Of a DNA stretch of 20,660 bases, positions 14,880 to 20,660 are shown piece by piece. Within the stretch, counting starts at the first letter, position 1. Every line of letters starts with the position of its first letter. Origin of the DNA: Sulfuriferula sp. GTDB taxonomy: Bacteria > Pseudomonadota > Gammaproteobacteria > Burkholderiales > Sulfuriferulaceae. The stretch lies in assembly GCA_027311185.1 (NCBI GenBank), contig DAICZK010000009.1:1-20660 (forward strand). Direction: 5' to 3'. The translations under genes and the position numbers were made by a program. Under the pieces are notes generated by a model. That model saw only the letters and a program-made list of their open reading frames with translations. It was not told the origin of the DNA and made no database searches.

Positions 14880-14967
14880 GAGCGCACTGCGGTCAGTTCT
14901 GCATCTTGCGTAACGCTGCCGCTGGCAGGTTGGGGTCAGTGCTTTTAATCGTCGGTGGGTTATCGAT

Positions 14968-15666
14968 ATGTTAATAAAGACTTCGGCACATACTTTCTTC
15001 ACCGCGACCGGGATAGCCGTGGTCGGATTTGTATCCTCGGTGATTACGGCGTGCGTCCTCGGTCCGGAAGGGCGCGGGCTGCTTTCGGCGGCGTTATTGA
15101 TTAGCACGTTGGCGTATATGGGCACTATCGAACAGTACGGTTATTACACTGTCGTCTTCATGACTTCGAAGCTCATCGGTTCGGTGCAGGACGCGATATC
15201 GACCACGCTGTTCGCGCGCTTCGCCGACAAGAACATCGAGGAGCTTGGCGACAAGGTCAGAACGGCTTTCCGCATGAGTTTTTTACCCATGCTGGCACTC
15301 GGCGCGGCACTATTGCCCTGGATTATTGACTGGGCTTACGGTAAATCCTTTGTAGCGATATTATTATTCGAATGTGTGATCGGCGGCGCGAGCTGGACCC
15401 TGGCGCAACAATTCAACGCCGCCGGCCGCCCCGGGCTCGTGCTCCTGCGCCAGTTCGTATCGGTGGTGCCGGTGTTCGCGGTGATTCCGTTCCTTCCGCA
15501 CGAGAACACTTATGTCTACTTGGCGGGGTTGTTGCTGGGCGCGGTCGTCTTGCGTCTGGCTGTCACGATGGGTATTTATCTGGTCAGCCTTAAAGAACCG
15601 CTGCCGCAACTGCTGCCGACGGCGCGCGATTACCGCGCGATACGGCAACTGATCGCGCGGGCCTGA
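14968..15666 (+). CDS. Internally deleted Wzx-like flippase copy
   Basis: A 232-aa reading frame, a diverged duplicate of the next gene (436 aa). Residues 1-50 match the start of the flippase (SSVITA.. LGPEGRGLLSAALLIS), then about 180 residues are missing and the match resumes at MGTIEQYGYY and continues to the shared end YRA.RQL.ARA. A second small gap of about seven residues precedes AILLFECVIG. The frame is intact throughout. Full-length flippases need 12-14 helices, so this product, with roughly half, is unlikely to flip lipid-linked sugar by itself. It may be a decaying gene or a retained partial subunit. No strong ribosome binding site is seen before ATG 14968. Confidence 0.8.
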   Translation: MLIKTSAHTFFTATGIAVVGFVSSVITACVLGPEGRGLLSAALLISTLAYMGTIEQYGYYTVVFMTSKLIGSVQDAISTTLFARFADKNIEELGDKVRTAFRMSFLPMLALGAALLPWIIDWAYGKSFVAILLFECVIGGASWTLAQQFNAAGRPGLVLLRQFVSVVPVFAVIPFLPHENTYVYLAGLLLGAVVLRLAVTMGIYLVSLKEPLPQLLPTARDYRAIRQLIARA

Positions 15667-15678
15667 CGGGGATATGCA

Positions 15679-16989
15679 ATGCAACTGAATCATTACTTTC
15701 GAGAGCGCCCACGCATGCTATTAAGAACCTCGGGTAAGACTTTCATGACCACCGTTGCGATAGCGGTAATCGGTTTCATCTCCTCCGTCATCACGGCGCG
15801 TGCATTGGGCCCCGAAGGGCGGGGCCTGCTGTCGGCTGCGCTGCTGATCAGCTCGCTGTCGGCCAATATCGCGCAGATGGGTCTGGCGAACAGTTATGTC
15901 TACCATTTCGGCGCGGGGCGCTCGTTTCCCTATTTGCGTTTTTTTGTGCTGTCGCTGGCGTTTGTCGGCGTTACTGCATGCGCGTTGGCTTGGGGCGGGC
16001 TGCAGCTCAGCCACGCCGTGCAAATACACAGGCAGCTTATCCTGATTATCGTGCTCGCTTTGTTCATGTCCGGGCAAACCTATTTTCTCTTTTTGAGCCA
16101 GCTACGCGCCGATTTGCATTTTTTCAATATTTTGCGTTTTAGCCTGGTCGTGGGGAATCTGATTTTGTTGCTGCCGGTCTTACTGTTTTTAAAACCGCTC
16201 AATTATCAGGTTATTCTTGTCACTCAACTCATCGTGGTGGTCGGACTTACGCTGGCAGGGCTGTACTGGGCACGCAAACATCAGGTATGGCGGGAGGACG
16301 CGCCAGGTCCGGCGGTCAGTGTGGGCCGCGTTTTACAGTACGCGTTCAACCAGTACGGAACCGTACTGCTCGGCATGGTGATGGTTAATTTCGACAAGGT
16401 AGTGCTTCTCAATATGGGCAGCATGGAAGAATATGGTTATTACGCTGTAGCATTCACAACATCACGGCTAATCGGTTCGGTGCAGGAATCCGCTTCCACC
16501 GCGCTATTCGCGCGTTTTGCCGGCAAAGACATCGAAGAACTGGGCGACAAGGTCAGAATGGCTTTTCGCGTTACTTTTCTGCCCATGCTGAGTCTCGCCG
16601 CTGTGGGCGCATCGCTCTCGCACTGGCTGATTGTCGGGGTCTATGGTGAAGCTTTTGCTCCGATGGCGCTGCCTTTTGCGATTTTGTTATTCGAGTGCGT
16701 GATAGGGAGCGCCAGCGGGACATTGGCGCAACGCTTCAACGCCGGCGGCCGACCGGCGTTGGTGTTAATTCCTCAGGCCATATCAATAGTTCCCATGTTG
16801 ATGCTGATTCCTTTTCTGCCGCGTGACTATACCTATATTTACCTGTCGGCGTTGATGTTATGTTTTGCAACGTTGTATTGGATGATAACCATGGCGCTCT
16901 ATCCCGTCATGCTGAAAGAAACCATGCCGCGAGTATTGCCGACGGCGAACGACTATCGTGCGTTGCGACAGCTGATGGCGCGAGCCTGA
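15679..16989 (+). CDS. Oligosaccharide flippase, Wzx/MATE-like
   Basis: Moves the undecaprenyl-pyrophosphate-linked repeat unit across the inner membrane before polymerisation. The 436-aa protein has about 12 hydrophobic helices and the polysaccharide-synthase family start AVIGFISSVITARALGPEGRGL, plus the central GSMEEYGYYAVAFTTSRLIGSV. ATG 15679 is the longest start; ATG 15715 (MLLRTSGK) aligns with the start of the truncated copy upstream and has GAGAG before it, so it could be the true one. It begins 12 bp after the truncated copy and is probably translated in the same transcript as the glycosyltransferases downstream. Confidence 0.9.
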   Translation: MQLNHYFRERPRMLLRTSGKTFMTTVAIAVIGFISSVITARALGPEGRGLLSAALLISSLSANIAQMGLANSYVYHFGAGRSFPYLRFFVLSLAFVGVTACALAWGGLQLSHAVQIHRQLILIIVLALFMSGQTYFLFLSQLRADLHFFNILRFSLVVGNLILLLPVLLFLKPLNYQVILVTQLIVVVGLTLAGLYWARKHQVWREDAPGPAVSVGRVLQYAFNQYGTVLLGMVMVNFDKVVLLNMGSMEEYGYYAVAFTTSRLIGSVQESASTALFARFAGKDIEELGDKVRMAFRVTFLPMLSLAAVGASLSHWLIVGVYGEAFAPMALPFAILLFECVIGSASGTLAQRFNAGGRPALVLIPQAISIVPMLMLIPFLPRDYTYIYLSALMLCFATLYWMITMALYPVMLKETMPRVLPTANDYRALRQLMARA

Positions 16990-17028
16990 ATAATCCGGTT
17001 AAGATTAATTGACCAACGGGGGAAAATC

Positions 17029-17424
17029 ATGCAAAAAATATCGGAGGATCACACCGCGTTATGCGGAAAGTTAACGGAGCAGCATGAGATCATTCTCGAC
17101 TTGATAGGCGGGCGGTCGTTTCATCACGTCGATATCCCCGTTCATGGCAATATCGGTGACCGGATTTTTGCCCGCCTGTGGACCAGATATTCGCGCAGGC
17201 TGGTCGCCGATGCGGTGAAATTGGTCTGTACACACGAATCTGTGACCACAAACCGTTTGCATGGCGATATTCTTGCCTGTTTGCTGGATAAACCGAATAC
17301 GGTCGTCGATAACCGCTATGGCAATAATTTAAGCTATATCGAAGCGTGGATCGCGAATAGTCAAATCGTCAGTTTGACGGGCGACCAAAACGAAAAGAGT
17401 CTTATGGACTCCGTTGTACATTAA
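17029..17424 (+). pseudogene. Polysaccharide pyruvyl transferase, internally deleted
   Basis: A 131-aa frame joining the two ends of a pyruvyl transferase (CsaB/WcaK-type, which adds pyruvate ketals to exopolysaccharide sugars). Residues 20-44 carry the N-terminal pattern IPVHGNIGD; residues from about 47 onward carry the C-terminal pattern with TNRLHGDILACLLDKP and VVDNRYGNNLSYIEAW. The roughly 200 residues between, which a normal 330-350 aa enzyme would have, are absent, so the catalytic fold is broken. The frame stays open across the junction near 17160. A good GGGGG-rich ribosome binding site precedes ATG 17029, so a short peptide may still be made. Confidence 0.72.
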
Positions 17425-17493
17425 GGATGTGCAGGGTTTATCACCGTATGCCCGCCCCTGCGGTGAGCGTACCCACTGGAAAAGGAAGTTGCG

Positions 17494-18585
17494 ATGGCGG
17501 CCATTGATGTCCTGTTGCCGGTAAAAAACGGGATCGAATTTTTTGCGGAATCGCTGGACAGCATCTGTAATCAGAATTTCAGGGATTGGCGCCTGCTCGT
17601 GCTCGACCACGGTTCCACCGACGGCAGTCTTGATCTGGCTCATGAATATCAGAACCGCGACGCGCGGATTGTCGTCCATTCGTTCCCCGATGCCGTGGGT
17701 CTGGCCGGGCTGCTCAACCGTGGGCTGGACCTGTGCGACTGCCGCTATGTCATGCGCCATGATGCCGATGATATCGCGCTGCCCGACCGGATGGACATCA
17801 CCCTAGCCACATTCAGGGAACAACCTGATTGCATCGTCATCGGCGGGCAATCTCCGATGATCGATGGCGCGGGCAAGGATACGGGATTCGTCACCGTGCC
17901 GGTTGATCGGAACAGGGTTACGGCTGCTGCTTTTTTCCGTAATCCCATCATCCATCCAGCGGCCATGATGGATTTTGCCGCAATGCAAAAGATCGGCGTG
18001 CGTTACGGTGCCGACTTTCTTGGCGCGTTACCTGTTGCGCAAAGCGTTGTAGTCAACGGCCTGGCGGAAGATTATTTTATGTTCGGTCAATTGGCGGTTA
18101 TGGGGAGATGTGCCAATACTCCGCAACCATTGATCAAATATCGGTGGCACGGCGGCAATGTGAGTACTGTTCGGTTCCAGGAACAATTGCAGGTCTCATT
18201 GCAGGTATCGCGCTTTCTCGCGCGCTCGTTTTGCGTTATGCACGATCTGCCTTATTTCGATCCCGCACCTTTTTGCAATCTCGGTGGCTTGCTTCTGGAT
18301 GTCGGCGGCCAAACCGATTTCGCCGCCGAATTCGAGGCAATGGCTGAGGCGCTCAGGCGCGGCCTGGGCACCTCGGACGAGCTGGAGCGCGAGCTGGCCT
18401 ACCGTAAGGTTGTCTCCACGCGCAACGAGCTCGCGCTACTCTGGCGTTATTATCAATTTCAATCCCGGTATGCTCCGGAGACCGGCGAGTGGAACGCAGT
18501 CCGTTCCTGGCTGATCCGGCGAATTCCAGGAAAAAATACCATCATGGTTAACCCAGACAGGGAAGCGCGCAATGGAAAAACCTAG
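17494..18585 (+). CDS. Family 2 glycosyltransferase
   Basis: A cytoplasmic GT-A glycosyltransferase that would add one sugar to the growing repeat. The 363-aa protein begins IDVLLPVKNGIEF (4-16), has DHGSTDGSL (about 38-46), the DxD-like metal site MRHDADDIALPDRMD (about 87-101) and the acidic EDYFMFGQL (about 193-201) expected for the catalytic base. The C-terminal third is helical and not recognisable further. Donor and acceptor cannot be predicted. ATG 17494 follows AAGGAAG at good spacing. It overlaps the O-antigen-ligase-like gene by 14 bp. Confidence 0.9.
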   Translation: MAAIDVLLPVKNGIEFFAESLDSICNQNFRDWRLLVLDHGSTDGSLDLAHEYQNRDARIVVHSFPDAVGLAGLLNRGLDLCDCRYVMRHDADDIALPDRMDITLATFREQPDCIVIGGQSPMIDGAGKDTGFVTVPVDRNRVTAAAFFRNPIIHPAAMMDFAAMQKIGVRYGADFLGALPVAQSVVVNGLAEDYFMFGQLAVMGRCANTPQPLIKYRWHGGNVSTVRFQEQLQVSLQVSRFLARSFCVMHDLPYFDPAPFCNLGGLLLDVGGQTDFAAEFEAMAEALRRGLGTSDELERELAYRKVVSTRNELALLWRYYQFQSRYAPETGEWNAVRSWLIRRIPGKNTIMVNPDREARNGKT

Positions 18586-20059
18586 AAAGTCCGTCATTAG
18601 TGGCGGGAAACAGTTTACGCCCTCCGCTCTGATTGTTGCGGGAGCGTTTTTTTCCGCGATTTTGCTGGGCATGGTCATCAGTGTGTTTACCGGGCTGATC
18701 GGCAACCATGTGGGTTTGTTGCTGGCGCTGCCCGGCGCGGTACTCATGTTGTTGCTGTTTTTTTTCAGCCGGAATTTCCTGTTTCTGCTGGTGATCCTGT
18801 TTCGGTCTATGCTGGACCCGGTTTTCGATACCACCAAATTCACCGTAGGCGGCGGCGGTATCGGGGTGGGGGCGGTGGTCAACGCGTTGGTCATCGCCAT
18901 TGCGCTGATTGCGATTTTTCAGCAGCCTTTCCCGGCATTGCGCTACCTTAGAAATACCTGGGGCTTTTTTCTGGCGGCGCTGTTGGTCGCGATATTCGGA
19001 GCGCCTGTGCTTGGCGGCGCGCTCAAGATCAATTGGGACATATTCTCCTATGCAGCGATCTTCATCCTGCCATTTTTCCTCGTCAAATCGCGAGCCGATT
19101 ATGGTAAGTGGATGCGCGTCGTTTTATGGTCCGCGCTGATACCCGTGCTGTTCGCGTTTTTTCAGCTTGCCACAGGACGTGGATACCCCAGTCAAACCGA
19201 TGAGGGCTTTCGCATACAAAGCACTTTTACGCACCCGAATATCTTTGCGTTTTACCTGGTATTGATGGTTTCGTTGATGTTCAGCGTTTATAAAGGCAAG
19301 CTAGTGGCTTTGTCGCCGCTGGTGCGGAGGTTCTTCCCCGTCTTTATGCTGGTGCTGCTGGTGTTGCTCCTGTTCACCAAGACGCGCAGCGCCTGGGCTG
19401 CGGGCTTCGCATTTTTCTTTTTTTATGCGCTGCTGCTGGAGCGGCGCCTGTTGTTGCCGGTTATTCTGCTCCCGTTATTGGCGCTTGCCATACCTGAAAT
19501 TAGGGACAGAATTACCGATCTGACCACTGGGAATGAGCGTATTTTATACGAAAAACTGAATTCCTATGCCTGGCGCAAATTGATGTGGACCTCGGGTCTG
19601 GAGTGGATGGAATCCACCAGGTACCTGTTCGGTTACGGGTTGGGGTCGTTCAAATATTATTCGCCCATATTTTTCCCGCTGGCCGGGCAAAGCGACTTTG
19701 GTGCGCATAGCGTCTACGTCCAGCTGATTTTTGAAGCCGGAGCAGCCGGTTTCATGTCTTTTATCTGGCTCATGCTCAGCGTCATTAGACGGCTGAGGGC
19801 GCTGTTTCCGGTTGACCGGGTGACTGCGGTGGTGATGATTATGCTGATCGTGGAATACGCCTTTTTTTCTTACTCGGACAACGTGCTCGACTACCTGTCT
19901 TTTAACTGGTATTTCTGGTTCGTGGTGGGGGCGGGCTGTGCGCTGGCTGCCGTCGAGCGCGCAAAAAGTAGTGACGCGGGCGATTTCCCCCCTCCGCCGT
20001 CCGACGCCGGAACAGGATTGCCGGTATCGATTTCCAGAGTAGCCAGGAAGGGGCCATGA
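18572..20059 (+). CDS. O-antigen ligase / Wzy-like polymerase
   Basis: An integral membrane protein of 495 aa with about 10-12 hydrophobic helices and the Wzy_C (O-antigen ligase) signatures: FTHPNIFAFYLVLM (about 213-226), LLFTKTRSAWAAG (about 265-277) and a large periplasmic loop that ends in FGAHSVYVQLIFEAG (about 373-387). In this setting it most likely polymerises repeat units delivered by the flippase; a ligase role is the alternative. The C-terminus has a Pro-rich tail (FPPPPSDAG). It overlaps its upstream neighbour by 14 bp and ends one base before the next start, so the genes are tightly coupled. Confidence 0.9.
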   Translation: MEKPRKSVISGGKQFTPSALIVAGAFFSAILLGMVISVFTGLIGNHVGLLLALPGAVLMLLLFFFSRNFLFLLVILFRSMLDPVFDTTKFTVGGGGIGVGAVVNALVIAIALIAIFQQPFPALRYLRNTWGFFLAALLVAIFGAPVLGGALKINWDIFSYAAIFILPFFLVKSRADYGKWMRVVLWSALIPVLFAFFQLATGRGYPSQTDEGFRIQSTFTHPNIFAFYLVLMVSLMFSVYKGKLVALSPLVRRFFPVFMLVLLVLLLFTKTRSAWAAGFAFFFFYALLLERRLLLPVILLPLLALAIPEIRDRITDLTTGNERILYEKLNSYAWRKLMWTSGLEWMESTRYLFGYGLGSFKYYSPIFFPLAGQSDFGAHSVYVQLIFEAGAAGFMSFIWLMLSVIRRLRALFPVDRVTAVVMIMLIVEYAFFSYSDNVLDYLSFNWYFWFVVGAGCALAAVERAKSSDAGDFPPPPSDAGTGLPVSISRVARKGP

Positions 20060-20060
20060 C

Positions 20061-20582
20061 GTGAATCAAGATAACGATTGGCTCGGTGATTTACAGCGCT
20101 ATCCGTCGTCGCGCCCGTTTTTTAAAGAGCAATCCATCTGGGCGGTGTGGGTGTACCGCTTCGGGCGCAGGGTGGACCGCAGGCGGGACGGACTTTTAAA
20201 ACGGTTGCTGACGGTAATTTACTGGTTGCTGTTTCGCGTTGTGGAAACAGCCTTGGGCATTAGTATTCCTAAATCGGCGGAGATCGGGCCGGGTCTGCGA
20301 ATCTGGCACTTTGGCGGTATTTTTATTCATCCCGGTGCTGTGATCGGCGCCAACTGCACGTTGAGGCAGGGGGTGACGATAGGCAACCGTGTTGAGGGCG
20401 GGCCTGTTCCAGTTATTGGCGACGATGTCGAGCTAGGGGCTTATGCGCAGGTGCTGGGCGGGGTGCGGCTAGGTAACGGTTGCAAAATTGGCGCCATGTC
20501 GGTGGTGTTGCGCGATGTGCCCGATGGCGCGACGGCGGTAGGCGTGCCGGCCAGAATCATTACGCCGGATTTAACGGTCTGA
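20061..20582 (+). CDS. Serine-acetyltransferase-like hexapeptide acyltransferase
   Basis: A 173-aa left-handed beta-helix protein related to serine O-acetyltransferase. A helical N-terminal part is followed by hexapeptide repeats from about residue 73 (AEIGPGLRIWHFGGIFIHPGA, with the usual active-site His) to GVPARII near the end. In exopolysaccharide clusters such proteins more often acetylate a sugar than serine; that is an inference from context. GTG 20061 is the start, preceded by AGGAAGG and lying one base after the previous stop. Confidence 0.88.
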   Translation: MNQDNDWLGDLQRYPSSRPFFKEQSIWAVWVYRFGRRVDRRRDGLLKRLLTVIYWLLFRVVETALGISIPKSAEIGPGLRIWHFGGIFIHPGAVIGANCTLRQGVTIGNRVEGGPVPVIGDDVELGAYAQVLGGVRLGNGCKIGAMSVVLRDVPDGATAVGVPARIITPDLTV

Positions 20583-20632
20583 CTGTCAGGGCTATATGCC
20601 GCATCGGTTGAAATCATATTGAAAGGTCGTGC

Positions 20633-20660
20633 GTGACACAGGTTCGAATCGCTTATTTCG
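20633..20660 (+). CDS. Start of a further gene, probably a glycosyltransferase (partial)
   Basis: GTG 20633, with GAAAGG 6 nt upstream, opens a frame MTQVRIAYF that runs off the window. This is a common beginning for GT4-family glycosyltransferases, but only nine codons are visible. The 50 bp between it and the previous stop hold no other signal I recognise. Confidence 0.5.

Noticed and set aside
17441..17466. Hairpin TCACCG / CGGTGA between the pyruvyl transferase remnant and the GT2 gene
   Set aside because: Only a 6-bp stem with a 14-nt loop and no T tract, inside a tightly spaced operon. Too weak to call a terminator.
20525..20545. GGCGGTAGGCGTG resembling an ops (RfaH) element
   Set aside because: It lies inside the acetyltransferase coding region near its end and is explained by conserved codons for the AVGVPA motif. 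It is not in a leader.
1..20660. CRISPR arrays, insertion sequences, phage genes, tRNA genes
   Set aside because: No regularly spaced repeats, no transposase or integrase-like frames, no terminal inverted repeats around gene blocks and no tRNA cloverleaf were seen.

Overview
This window looks like the chromosome of a betaproteobacterium, probably of the Nitrosomonadales or methylotroph type (Methylophilaceae, Nitrosomonadaceae or Gallionellaceae). That is an inference from gene content: an exosortase B (XrtB/EpsH) exopolysaccharide locus with EpsD, EpsE, EpsF, EpsG, EpsI and EpsL homologues and PEP-CTERM proteins. The genus cannot be fixed from sequence reading alone.

Layout. Positions 1-522 hold the 3' end of a 23S rRNA gene and a complete 5S rRNA gene. 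They are followed by two terminators with a 19-bp copy of the 5S 3' tail between them. Next are an epsD-like lipoprotein/prolyl isomerase gene with an apparent one-base frameshift near its 3' end and, convergent to it, a PAP2-family phosphatase. Positions 2603-5664 carry a three-gene membrane glycosylation cassette: a GtrB-like family 2 glycosyltransferase, a GtrA-like flippase and a GT39/ArnT-like glycosyltransferase. It is closed by a bidirectional terminator at 5743-5774. Two very small PEP-CTERM proteins (73 and 75 aa) and an initiating undecaprenyl-phosphate hexose-1-phosphate transferase follow on the minus strand.

A 630-bp divergent intergenic region (8224-8853) then separates the minus-strand genes from a long plus-strand operon: epsL, epsE, epsF, epsG, xrtB, epsI, an internally deleted flippase copy, a full-length flippase, an internally deleted polysaccharide pyruvyl transferase, a GT2, an O-antigen ligase/polymerase-like protein, a serine-acetyltransferase-like hexapeptide protein, and the first codons of a further gene, probably a glycosyltransferase.

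Together these genes would load a sugar phosphate onto undecaprenyl phosphate, extend the repeat with glycosyltransferases, flip and polymerise it (Wzx/Wzy), control chain length (EpsF/EpsG) and export it (EpsE, EpsL, perhaps EpsD). In parallel, XrtB and EpsI process PEP-CTERM proteins at the envelope.

The main points worth a second look are: sigma-54-like promoter sequences in front of a PEP-CTERM gene and on both sides of the divergent region, plus a 17-bp palindrome; an EpsG with an N-terminal MshEN-like (possible c-di-GMP-binding) module and a Walker A motif lacking its lysine; two neighbouring genes with in-frame internal deletions; and the frameshifted, displaced epsD.
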